Position numbers and translations under genes: made by a program. Positions 8,318 to 18,053 of a stretch of 34,308 bases of DNA are shown here, one piece after another. The notes beneath the pieces were generated by a model. The model ran no database searches, was not told where the DNA came from, and was given only the letters and a program-made list of their open reading frames with translations. Source of the stretch: a bacterium (GTDB lineage: Bacteria > Electryoneota > B3-LCP); assembly GCA_018812585.1 (NCBI GenBank), contig JAHJDJ010000087.1:1-34308 (forward strand), read 5' to 3'. Positions within the stretch are counted from its first letter, which is position 1; the number at the start of each line of letters is the position of its first letter.

Positions 8318-10114
8318 CTAATCCTCCGCAGTGGCAAACGCAATCTCTTCGCAATTAGCGACGCCCTCTTTGATGCGTTCGCGACCCGAGGCTCTTAATG
8401 TCAACATTTTATTCTTTACCGCTTCCGTGCGCAGGGCATCTTCATCAACTTCGTCTCCCGCATCTAATATTAATCGTCGTATTTCCCGGGTAAAAAACAA
8501 CGCTTCGTGAATGGCGGCGCGTCCCTTATAACCATTTGTGCAATGCTCACAACCAACCGCTTTATGGAAAAGAGTCGTTTCAATCTCTTCAGCAACGAAC
8601 CCCAGACTTAATGGCACCTCAAGATCCAAATCAGTATCAACTTCCTTACACTTCGGACAGAGTGTCCGAATCAACCTCTGCGCAACGATTATATTGATGG
8701 CGTAAGCGATCAGGAACGGCTCCACACCCATCTTGAACAGACGAGATACAGCGGACGGAGCATCGTTGGTATGCAGAGTAGAGAAGGTCAAGTGACCTGT
8801 GTTGGCCAGCTTGATTGCGATCTCAGCGGTCTCTTTATCACGCATTTCACCCACCATGACGATATCCGGGTCGTGACGCAGAATAGCTCTGATGGCTCCT
8901 TCAAAACCGAGGGTATGGCTGATTTTTATCTGCCGAGCGCCCTTGATGATGTATTCAACCGGATCTTCAACCGTCAGACAGTTCACTTCCGATGATAATA
9001 CCTGGTACAGCGCAGCGACCAGGGTTGTCGATTTACCAGAACCAGTCGGACCGGTCAGAATCACCATCCCCTGTGGTTTGGTAATGGCTTTCCGGAAATC
9101 CTTCTTCGCCTGGGGTTGCAATCCCAATTTATCCAAATCTGTGATGATTTTACGATCATCGAGAACACGAATAACGATGGATTCTAACTTGCGCTTGAAC
9201 TCGGTGGACACTATTGGGATGATTGATACTCTAAAACGGATCATGGTTCCGTCGATGTTGCGCTGGATATATCCGTCCTGAGCTGTCTCACGTTCAAATC
9301 GGTCTACGTTTCTTGATCGATCTTTAACCACAGCCGCCATGGCTTCTGGTTTAATTAATTCCTGAGTATGCCATAATTGCAACTTGCCATCGATGCGGAA
9401 GTAGAAGTCCGTCTTATTACCTGCTTGAGGCATGACGTGAATGTCAGAGACGCCTCTGCGAACAGCTTCTACCAGACAGCCTTCGACCAGGTTAGTCAAT
9501 AGAGATTGGTTGATTTCCTGATCTAAAGCCTCTTCATCGATGCCGTCTTCGCCGCCGCCATCTTCTATGGATTCGAAAGAGCCGGCTGATTCTTCTATGA
9601 TCTGCAGGAATTCATTCGTGGTTGGATAAACGCTCTCAATCCACTTTTTGATATTTTCCCGCTTGGCGTAAGCTAATTCAATATGCCTGAACCGCAGTTT
9701 CTTCGCAAGAACCATAATATCGCGGTTCGTAGGATCATCTGTCAAAACCAGCAAAGTATCCGGTCGATTCTCATCGATGCGAAACGGTAAGACATTACTT
9801 TGAAAGAGCTCTACTCTCTCTTTTTTACTGACACTATCATAAAGCGACTTGATGAATTGACCTTTTTTATCAGTTATTTCAAACTTTTCAAGGTCAACTT
9901 CCGGAAAAGCGTAGATCCGGGCTAATTCGAGATAAATCTCATGGCGTTCACAATTGAGATCCTCGACTAAGATTTCACCTAATTTCCGACGCGACCCTTC
10001 CTCAGCCTGCTGTAGAAGAATGGCTTTGTCCAATATATCCTGATCGATAACCCCGCGCTGGACCAGTAATTCGCCGGTACGCGTTATCTTTCTTATTTCG
10101 TCCTTTACAGCCAT
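8318..10114 (-). CDS. pilB: PilB/GspE-family pilus extension ATPase
   Basis: A 598-residue assembly motor. An N-terminal MshEN/GspE-N-like region (about 10-160; LLVQRGVIDQDILDKAI and KLGEILVE) precedes an acidic linker (180-200) and the ATPase core. Visible motifs are Walker A GPTGSGKS (355-362), Asp box EDPVEY (383-388), Walker B region DPDIVMVGEMRD (415-426), His box HLTFSTLHT (441-449) and a zinc tetracysteine site CPKC (486-489) and CEHC (522-525). All catalytic residues look intact, in contrast to the PilT-like partner. It drives polymerisation by acting on PilC. The gene starts five bases after pilC and has no strong ribosome site, suggesting translational coupling. The MshEN-like domain can bind c-di-GMP in some homologues; whether it does here cannot be judged by eye. 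Confidence 0.92.
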   Translation of the reverse strand: MAVKDEIRKITRTGELLVQRGVIDQDILDKAILLQQAEEGSRRKLGEILVEDLNCERHEIYLELARIYAFPEVDLEKFEITDKKGQFIKSLYDSVSKKERVELFQSNVLPFRIDENRPDTLLVLTDDPTNRDIMVLAKKLRFRHIELAYAKRENIKKWIESVYPTTNEFLQIIEESAGSFESIEDGGGEDGIDEEALDQEINQSLLTNLVEGCLVEAVRRGVSDIHVMPQAGNKTDFYFRIDGKLQLWHTQELIKPEAMAAVVKDRSRNVDRFERETAQDGYIQRNIDGTMIRFRVSIIPIVSTEFKRKLESIVIRVLDDRKIITDLDKLGLQPQAKKDFRKAITKPQGMVILTGPTGSGKSTTLVAALYQVLSSEVNCLTVEDPVEYIIKGARQIKISHTLGFEGAIRAILRHDPDIVMVGEMRDKETAEIAIKLANTGHLTFSTLHTNDAPSAVSRLFKMGVEPFLIAYAINIIVAQRLIRTLCPKCKEVDTDLDLEVPLSLGFVAEEIETTLFHKAVGCEHCTNGYKGRAAIHEALFFTREIRRLILDAGDEVDEDALRTEAVKNKMLTLRASGRERIKEGVANCEEIAFATAED

Positions 10115-10119
10115 AAGAT

Positions 10120-11460
10120 CTACATGCCGGGCGTTTTCGGTCGGATGACCGCCGTCTCCGAACTAACAATCGTGATCGCAGTCATTACCACCATGATCGC
10201 CATGGCGACGAAAACCTGGATCATATCGATAATATTATTTAGTTTATGGGTTGTCTCTTTTTCGTAGTAGTTCGCCACTTGCAGCGCTGTTTCCCGAATA
10301 GTGCCTGTCTCCGCGCCGGAGTGCAGCCGCTGCAAAGCATTCCGTGTAAAGACTCCGGTCTTCTCCAGAGCTTCGATCAGTCCCTTACCCTCCTTCAGCA
10401 TCATCGGTATTGCAATATCCTTAATTTGCTTTTCCATATAAGGACTACGGCACGCTTCAGCAGCAATACGAATTGCCTCCACGTTTTCACCAGAACCTGA
10501 GTATAGTGAGTGAAATACGCGGCACCAGATTTCAATCGACGTTTTATGCATCAAGGTGCCGACAACCGGAACCTTGATCATGTACTTTGACAGGAGAAAC
10601 CTTCCCTTAGTTGTGATGACCATTCTGGTAATCACTGCCGCGACTATCGATATGCTGCCAATAATCCATATAGCATTTGACTGCAGCCAACCAGATAAGG
10701 CTAATGTCCCCGCAGTCATGGGTGGCAGATCAATGTCGAATTTCAAGAACATATTGGCCGTCTCGGGGAAGATATAGGCCACGTAAAACAGCACCGCGCC
10801 TAACAGAGCCAACACGACGACCGCCGGCATGATCATAGCGCTTTTCAGGTTCTTTTTGAATTCTTCATTACGTTCGAGAAATTTAGCAGTCGATTCGTAG
10901 ATCTCGACCATGTTACCCGATTTTGATGCAACTCCCAGCATATGCGCAGGGAATTTTCCTAAACTATCCGCCTGCTTGCCGAAAACTTCGGTGCCGTCCT
11001 TACCGTCTTTCAGGTCCTGATGAATCTCCTTCAATGTCTGCTTTAGCGCCTTATTGTCAATGTCATTGGAAAGGAGATTCAGAATTTCGTCGTACGGTAG
11101 TTTCTCACGCAGAAGATCCGCAGACAAACGGATAAACATCACGATGTCCTTTGCCGGAGGTTTTACCTTGAATTCGATGACTTTTTTCTGGATGGATTGG
11201 ACTGTGTATCCCATCTTTTCCAGCGCCCGCCTGACTTCATCGGCGTTGAATGCCTTCTGCTGACCAGCCAAAGCGGCTTCTTTTCCTTTGCGAACCTTGT
11301 AGACGAAGGTTGATTTGCGCTCCAGCTTCTTCAATCGGAAGCGGCGCTGTTTAGCGATATCTTCTGCGCGCTTCTGAGCATCCCTTTTGTTCTTTGCAGA
11401 AAGAATGCCCTGAACCACACGACCGGAAACCGCTATGCCCTGGTATCTAAATTCAGCCAT
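10120..11460 (-). CDS. pilC: PilC/GspF-family inner-membrane platform protein
   Basis: The start is placed at MAEFRYQG (11460), which matches the usual N-terminus of PilC; the in-frame GTG at 11472 would add MWTL. A variable N-terminal region (~1-100) with a basic stretch is followed by two T2SSF domains with membrane segments around PAVVVLALLGAVLFYVAYIF, AIWIIGSISIVAAVITRMV and the C-terminal VFVAMAIMVVMTAITIV. Conserved patterns such as LLREKLPYDEIL, ASKSGNMVEIYE and RLHSGAETGTI agree with the family. At 446 residues it is slightly longer than typical PilC (~400). PilC is the membrane rotor on which PilB and PilT act. It is the first gene after the 350-base leader following the pilin gene. 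Confidence 0.92.
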   Translation of the reverse strand: MAEFRYQGIAVSGRVVQGILSAKNKRDAQKRAEDIAKQRRFRLKKLERKSTFVYKVRKGKEAALAGQQKAFNADEVRRALEKMGYTVQSIQKKVIEFKVKPPAKDIVMFIRLSADLLREKLPYDEILNLLSNDIDNKALKQTLKEIHQDLKDGKDGTEVFGKQADSLGKFPAHMLGVASKSGNMVEIYESTAKFLERNEEFKKNLKSAMIMPAVVVLALLGAVLFYVAYIFPETANMFLKFDIDLPPMTAGTLALSGWLQSNAIWIIGSISIVAAVITRMVITTKGRFLLSKYMIKVPVVGTLMHKTSIEIWCRVFHSLYSGSGENVEAIRIAAEACRSPYMEKQIKDIAIPMMLKEGKGLIEALEKTGVFTRNALQRLHSGAETGTIRETALQVANYYEKETTHKLNNIIDMIQVFVAMAIMVVMTAITIVSSETAVIRPKTPGM

Positions 11461-11718
11461 TAACGTCCACAATCGGGTTGTTTCAAAAATGATTCCAAAC
11501 TATCTAACGATCCATAAAGACAGTGCTTTAAAGATAATTGTTCCTTATAAATACAAAAAAGCAGGTCCTGTTGATCATCGCAGGCAGATTTCCCTGGAGA
11601 GGATCGTTCAGACATGCTGGAGTTTGGGCAGATTTTATTTCCTTTTTTCATGACAGCGATTCTAATAGCGTGGACTGAAACTGAATATCGCTAATAACCC
11701 CGTAATTATAACATCGAG
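11461..11718 (-). other. Leader region upstream of pilC without a recognised gene
   Basis: Together with the hairpin at 11719-11748 this fills the 350 bases between the pilin stop and pilC. A 63-codon minus-strand frame starting at 11651 overlaps the pilC start, has an unremarkable composition and is not called. No sigma-54 element was found. A TATAAT-like hexamer on the minus strand near 11703-11708 lacks a -35 box. The stretch may simply be a long 5' leader for pilC, transcribed from the pilin promoter by read-through. Confidence 0.3.
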
Positions 11719-11748
11719 GCCGGCGGCTCCGTTTCCGGAACCGCCGGC
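11719..11748 (-). terminator. GC-rich hairpin between pilin and pilC (terminator/attenuator or mRNA stabiliser)
   Basis: Arms 11719-11731 and 11736-11748 form a 13-pair stem with a four-base loop. On the minus strand the one non-Watson-Crick position is a U-G wobble (a C-A mismatch on the plus strand), so the minus-strand transcript is favoured. No U-tract follows, so full intrinsic termination is doubtful; partial termination or 3'-end protection of an abundant pilin message fits better. Confidence 0.55.
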
Positions 11749-11811
11749 GCTATCAACAGGCGATTGTGGAGGTAGAAGACAGCCCGTGATAGATCTTGTC
11801 ACAGACCCAAT

Positions 11812-12225
11812 CTACCGGGTTGATATAGTCATGTCAATACTGTCAGCCCATACCTGAATAGTAGCTGTACAGTTTGTACCGTCACCGTCGCCATCTTCGG
11901 TTCCAACACCTGTAAGAGTCACGGACGTGGCGCTACCAGCAGTGCTGATTGTGTAGGCGCCGTTTTCATTGGTAGGTTGCGTGGTCAGGAATTCCATTCC
12001 AGCCGCACTAGCTGCCAGCAGTACAAATGAACCACCGCCACCACCCATGGCAAGCGGGCGACGGAAATGCTGCTGTGCACGTGATGCCAGGTTAATCAAG
12101 TCTGCTGTTACCGCGTCCAGATTCGAAGAAGCGGCCTGATCGTTGAACATGTTAATACCGACGACGACTGCGATACCAACGATGATGACTGATAAGACGA
12201 TCAGTAAGAGTTGTTGTTGTCCCAT
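11812..12225 (-). CDS. Probable major pilin subunit of a non-canonical type IV pilus
   Basis: A 137-residue protein starting MGQQQLLLIVLSVIIVGIAV: a two-residue leader ending in Gly, three Gln, a long hydrophobic helix, then a polar amphipathic helix (~28-55) and a glycine-rich stretch MGGGGGSF (~60-67) ahead of a small Thr/Ser-rich beta domain. The layout and size fit a pilin, but the Glu at +5 of the mature form and the Phe at +1 are missing. I recall similar MGQQQLLL proteins next to pilB/pilC in FCB-type genomes; this is memory, not a search. It has its own sigma-54-type promoter, a strong ribosome site (GGAGG, five bases from ATG) and a GC-rich hairpin downstream, all consistent with the most abundant product of the locus. 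Major-subunit status is inferred from those signals. Confidence 0.75.
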   Translation of the reverse strand: MGQQQLLLIVLSVIIVGIAVVVGINMFNDQAASSNLDAVTADLINLASRAQQHFRRPLAMGGGGGSFVLLAASAAGMEFLTTQPTNENGAYTISTAGSATSVTLTGVGTEDGDGDGTNCTATIQVWADSIDMTISTR

Positions 12226-12293
12226 GATTCCTCCGTTACAATGTTATTATGATTTGAGTGAATTTAGTCCCATTCGCTTTCGAGTTGATAATA

Positions 12294-12309
12294 GACAAAT
12301 CCCGTGCCA
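12294..12309 (-). promoter_or_regulatory. Sigma-54 (-24/-12) promoter of the pilin gene
   Basis: Minus-strand sequence TGGCACGGGATTTGTC matches the consensus TGGCACG-N4-TTGC with a single change (TTGT for TTGC) and the exact 10-base spacing between the GG and G(C) elements. A start near 12283 would leave a leader of about 58 bases before the pilin ATG. An NtrC-family activator is encoded immediately upstream. Confidence 0.8.
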
Positions 12310-12377
12310 GTTTTGTAAGTTATTAATAAATAATATGATAAAACGCAATTATCTCAGAATCCCAGGAATATTGTATA

Positions 12378-12494
12378 ATACTTGTTGATATTTATTGAAT
12401 CTGTCGCGCTATGGATACAGCAAATTCTGGCGATAACGCATAATGCACATAAAACCAACAGCTTATGGACCTGTCACAAAAGAATGATTCTGTC
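12378..12494. promoter_or_regulatory. Candidate activator binding region (three CTGTC boxes) with a possible IHF-like site
   Basis: Plus-strand CTGTC occurs at 12401-12405, 12471-12475 and 12490-12494, that is 92, 162 and 181 bases upstream of the -24 element, a usual distance for bEBP enhancer sites. PilR of Pseudomonas aeruginosa recognises sites containing (C/G)TGTC, so the motif is plausible. An A/T-rich TATCAACAAG stretch at 12381-12390 (minus strand) partly fits an IHF site and lies between enhancer and promoter. Five-base boxes are weak evidence alone; position and clustering are the argument. Confidence 0.4.
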
Positions 12495-12533
12495 ATAAAA
12501 TGATTACAAGTGGTCGCAAAACAGCTTAAAAAA

Positions 12534-13928
12534 CTACCCGGATACCAGTTCCTCTACAAGGTTTGCTGGTGAAATTCCAAGTTGTTTCATCTTGCGATGA
12601 TAGTTCTGCCGAGGTAAACCAGCGCTGCGTGCCGCGTCAGTTACGCAGCCGTCATGTCTGCTTAGTATTTCCAGCAGATATCGCTTTTCAAACTGCTTCT
12701 TGGCGACATGAATGGGTAGATCCATTATCTCCGAAACCCAGTCATGTCCCTTAAAGGTAGGAGTATCAACAAAATCATTCGGTCCCAGAGCTTGCTTTTC
12801 TGTCAGTGCGACAGTTCGTTCAACCCTGTTCTCCAGTTCCCGAACATTTCCAGGCCAATCGTGAGCGCATAATTGCCTGATTGCTTCAGGGGTAATTTCC
12901 TTAATATCCTTAGCGAATGCGTCTGCATACTTTTTAAGAAAATACCTGGCAAGAATGGGTATATCTTCGCGACGCTCCCTTAAAGGAGGTAATGATAAAG
13001 TTATGACATTCAACCGAAAATACAGATCTTTTCGGAATCTTCCCCCTTCTACTTCAATTTCAAGGTCTTTATTCGTCGCGGCGATCAACCGAATATTACA
13101 AGAAACTTCTTCGTCACCGCCGACACGCTGAAAAGAGCGATTCTGCAAAACGCGGAGTAGCTTCACCTGGAGTGGCTGGGGCATATCGCCTACCTCGTCC
13201 AGGAAAAGAGTGCCTTCATGCGCCTCTTCGAAATACCCTTTAACGCGGTGTGTCGCGCCAGTAAAGGCTCCCTTCTCATGTCCGAATAGGAGCGATTCAA
13301 GAAGCCCTTCAGGTAATCCCCCTGAATTGACGCTGATGAAGGGACCATTCGATCGCTTGCTGTTGCGCTGCAGGGTTTTAGCGATTAATTCCTTTCCAGT
13401 ACCGGTTTCACCGGTTATCAGGACGGTCGCATCGATCGGAGCGATCTTCTTCACTAAAGAAAAGACCTCCTGCATCGCCGGGCTGGCGCTGATTAAACCA
13501 TCCAGTTGAAAGCGTTCTTCAAGCTGCTTTTTCAAAAATCTATTTTCCAGACGCACTCTGGCCACCTCAATCAGACGTTGTGCCGCAAGGTTGACTTCAT
13601 CGATATCACGAAACGGCTTTTCCAGGTAATCCTCAGCGCCGGCCTTCATCGCCTGAACCGCCATGGAAATATTTCCATAAGCGCTCATCATGATGATCGC
13701 TGTTTCAGGCGATATCTTTTTAATGCGCGGCAACAGCTCCAGACCTGTGATGTCTGGCATCTTGATATCGAGGAAAATCAGATCGTAGGGATTTCGCCTG
13801 ATTACCTCCAGTACTTTGTGAGGATCAGTTTGCCATTCGACGATCCATTTCTGATCCTCCAGAGCTTCTGCTAAAAGGATGCAGATATCGGCTTCGTCGT
13901 CGACAATCAGGATTCTTGCTGAGTGCAT
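12534..13928 (-). CDS. PilR-like NtrC-family sigma-54-dependent response regulator
   Basis: A 464-residue three-domain activator. The receiver domain has acidic residues DDE near 10-12, phospho-acceptor Asp54 in FLDIKMPD and Lys104 in LEKPF. The AAA+ domain has Walker A GETGTGKE (173-180), the sigma-54 contact loop GAFTGA (220-225), Walker B LFLDEVGD (241-248) and the arginine-finger region FRKDLYFRLNV. A Fis-type helix-turn-helix closes the protein (CVTDAARSAGLPRQNYHRKM, about 429-448). It is the first gene of the pilus locus, 308 bases upstream of a pilin gene that has a good -24/-12 promoter and clustered CTGTC boxes, so it probably activates pilin transcription. A perfect TATAAT (13952-13957, minus) lies 24 bases upstream of the ATG without an obvious -35. 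No PilS-like kinase is adjacent. Confidence 0.9.
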   Translation of the reverse strand: MHSARILIVDDEADICILLAEALEDQKWIVEWQTDPHKVLEVIRRNPYDLIFLDIKMPDITGLELLPRIKKISPETAIIMMSAYGNISMAVQAMKAGAEDYLEKPFRDIDEVNLAAQRLIEVARVRLENRFLKKQLEERFQLDGLISASPAMQEVFSLVKKIAPIDATVLITGETGTGKELIAKTLQRNSKRSNGPFISVNSGGLPEGLLESLLFGHEKGAFTGATHRVKGYFEEAHEGTLFLDEVGDMPQPLQVKLLRVLQNRSFQRVGGDEEVSCNIRLIAATNKDLEIEVEGGRFRKDLYFRLNVITLSLPPLRERREDIPILARYFLKKYADAFAKDIKEITPEAIRQLCAHDWPGNVRELENRVERTVALTEKQALGPNDFVDTPTFKGHDWVSEIMDLPIHVAKKQFEKRYLLEILSRHDGCVTDAARSAGLPRQNYHRKMKQLGISPANLVEELVSG

Positions 13929-13971
13929 TAAAAGTCCAAAGGATGCCTTTTATTATATATCGGAGAGAAAG

Positions 13972-14005
13972 AAAATTCCCTTCACTGAATTTGAAGGGAA
14001 TTTTT
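13972..14005 (-). terminator. Intrinsic terminator between the tandem-ACT gene and the pilR-like gene
   Basis: A perfect 12-base inverted repeat (13972-13983 with 13993-14004) with a nine-base loop, flanked by A/T runs on both sides. On the minus strand it follows the ACT gene stop (14046) and runs into TTTTCTTTC, so it probably ends that transcript and separates it from the pilus locus. Confidence 0.7.
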
Positions 14006-14045
14006 AGAGGTCATTATTACGAAGATGAAAGGGGAAAATCGTACC

Positions 14046-14528
14046 TTAGTGGATTTGTGTGATATCAAACTCCTCAACCAGAGCTTGATAAGCTTTGGAA
14101 AGCTCTGTCTCTCTGATGCAGCAGGTAAGACAATCGAAACTGGTGGAGATTAATTCTATATTTATGGAGAGATTAGCTATCACGCGGAACAGTCTGGCGG
14201 CTATTCCAGGCATTTTAAAAATGTTTTTACGCGAGAGTGTGATTAAACCGATGCCATCATCCCGGTAAAACCCACGCGCACACATATCAGGACAAAGATT
14301 CTGGAGCTGTTGTTCCGCAGCAAAGACAAATTCATCCTTGATCACCAGCGAGATTTCCGCAACGTCCGCATAGCTTGCAGTTTGGATTACCAGCTCAACA
14401 TTGATACCCGCTGAGCTTAAGATGGTGAAGATCTCAGCCGCGATCCCAGGACGATCCGGAACACCCTGTAATGTGAACTTTACCACGTCGCGGTCAAGAA
14501 GAAGCTGGAAGTTTCGCTCCTCACTCAT
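14046..14528 (-). CDS. Stand-alone tandem ACT-domain protein (aspartokinase-regulatory-like)
   Basis: A 160-residue protein made of two ACT units (about 14-78 and 88-155). The first has the typical VKFTLQGVPDRPGIAAEIF followed by AGINVELVIQ; the second has FKMPGIAARLFRVIANLSINIELIS and ends with a helix ELSKAYQALVEEF, as in the C-terminal regulatory half of aspartokinase. There is no catalytic domain. ACT pairs bind amino acids, most often lysine or threonine in aspartokinases, so this may be a detached regulatory subunit or amino-acid sensor. It is monocistronic, with its own sigma-70 promoter (14625-14653) and terminator, divergent from obg. The partner enzyme is not in view. Confidence 0.8.
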   Translation of the reverse strand: MSEERNFQLLLDRDVVKFTLQGVPDRPGIAAEIFTILSSAGINVELVIQTASYADVAEISLVIKDEFVFAAEQQLQNLCPDMCARGFYRDDGIGLITLSRKNIFKMPGIAARLFRVIANLSINIELISTSFDCLTCCIRETELSKAYQALVEEFDITQIH

Positions 14529-14624
14529 GATGGATACCTGGAATTAATTCCTGTACTCTGATTAGAAATAGAATATCGCCGCGGAAATCATGTCAAGAAT
14601 CCATGGGTGAAATATTTACGCTGT

Positions 14625-14653
14625 AGTATAACCCCAGAAATTGTAATAGTCAA
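14625..14653 (-). promoter_or_regulatory. Sigma-70 promoter of the ACT gene
   Basis: TTGACT (14653-14648), a 17-base spacer and TATACT (14630-14625): five of six matches in each hexamer. It reads toward the ACT gene at 14528. A second TTGACA lies closer (near 14597) but has a poorer -10. Confidence 0.65.
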
Positions 14654-14696
14654 GTAATAAAATGCGAGAACGTCTTGGAAATTGATTTAAAAGGCA

Positions 14697-16875
<2,179 letters not shown>

Positions 16876-16892
16876 GCAAGATTGAGTCAAAT

Positions 16893-18044
16893 TTGGCGCT
16901 AAAAGAGCAAATAGTAGAACAAATCAAGAAACCGGTAGCGCTGGTACATTGCAAGAGCTATGAACCCGCCATCGTACGCTCCGCGCTCTGCGCAGCCTTG
17001 GATCTGCTTGAGCCCATGTCGCACTTCGTGAAACGAGGAGACAGAGTACTCCTTAAGCCGAATATGCTCTCTGCCAAAGAACCTTCAAAAGCTGTCACCA
17101 CGCATCCTGAAATATTAGTGGCGGTCGGTGAGCTGGTACTGGATTGTGGGGGGGCTATCATCATCGGTGACAGTCCGGCCGGGCAGCCTAAAGATCTGGA
17201 GAAATATTGGGATAAGACCGGATTCGCACTGGCCGCGAAGCGTTTAGGCGTGGAACTTCTCAGTTTTGAAGAATATGGAGTGCGCAGTTTCACCGCGCCG
17301 GAAGGGCATGTCAGCATTTCAGAAGTTGCCCTGGATGCCGATGTCATCATCAATCTCCCCAAGCTGAAGACGCATTTGCTGACCCGCACAACAGGAGCGG
17401 TAAAAAATATGTTTGGCGTGGTGCCTGGGTACAGGAAAAGCTACATGCACAGTCTGGCTCCCGATCCACTGCCCTTCAGTAGATATGTTGTTGCAGTTTA
17501 CAGTCAGGTTATCCCCACACTGAATATTATGGATGCCGTCGTTGGTATGGAAGGGAATGGGCCTTCTTCTGGCCAGCCGAGAGAAATCGGCGCTCTTCTC
17601 GTCTCCGAAGATGCATTTGAGATCGACAGAATTGCAGCACAAATAATGGGCGAGAACATTGCCAGTCTTCCCGTCTTTCAGGCCGCAGTTGAAGCCGGCT
17701 GCTGGAACTGGGATGAAAATACCTCCAAAATTCTCGGCAACTCCTTAGAAGAATTTATCCTGCCAGATTTTGAGCCGCCCGAAGTCAGTAAAATAGAACG
17801 TATCCCACCCATCCTGAAACGCAACCTGAAGCGCTTGATCTGGATTCGGCCGCGTTCTAATCCGAAGCTCTGCACTGCCTGCGAGCTTTGCATCGATAAC
17901 TGCCCGGAAAGCTGCATGACGCTGATCAAGGACGTGCCAGAGATTGATTACAAGAAGTGTATCAAGTGTGGCTGTTGTGATGAAATCTGTCCCGAAAATG
18001 CGATCTACCAGGAGATGAGTTTAATGGCGAAGCTTTTAGCTTAG
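16893..18044 (+). CDS. DUF362 protein with C-terminal 2[4Fe-4S] ferredoxin domain
   Basis: A 383-residue protein. The N-terminal ~300 residues are DUF362 (VLLKPNMLSAKEPSKAVTTH, GGAIIIGDSPAG, DVIINLPKLKTHLLT, TGAVKNMFG, MDAVVGMEGNGP). The C-terminus has two ferredoxin clusters, CTACELCIDNCPESC and CIKCGCCDEICPENA. These proteins are cytoplasmic iron-sulfur proteins with no established general function. It starts at TTG 18 bases after dprA and is followed after nine bases by the GlmU-like gene, so it is co-transcribed with housekeeping genes. The start has no good ribosome site and is uncertain. Confidence 0.85.
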   Translation: MALKEQIVEQIKKPVALVHCKSYEPAIVRSALCAALDLLEPMSHFVKRGDRVLLKPNMLSAKEPSKAVTTHPEILVAVGELVLDCGGAIIIGDSPAGQPKDLEKYWDKTGFALAAKRLGVELLSFEEYGVRSFTAPEGHVSISEVALDADVIINLPKLKTHLLTRTTGAVKNMFGVVPGYRKSYMHSLAPDPLPFSRYVVAVYSQVIPTLNIMDAVVGMEGNGPSSGQPREIGALLVSEDAFEIDRIAAQIMGENIASLPVFQAAVEAGCWNWDENTSKILGNSLEEFILPDFEPPEVSKIERIPPILKRNLKRLIWIRPRSNPKLCTACELCIDNCPESCMTLIKDVPEIDYKKCIKCGCCDEICPENAIYQEMSLMAKLLA

Positions 18045-18053
18045 GAGAAAACC

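Noticed and set aside
11460-11651. 63-codon minus-strand frame before pilC
   Set aside because: Overlaps the pilC start, no ribosome site, no family resemblance; treated as leader.
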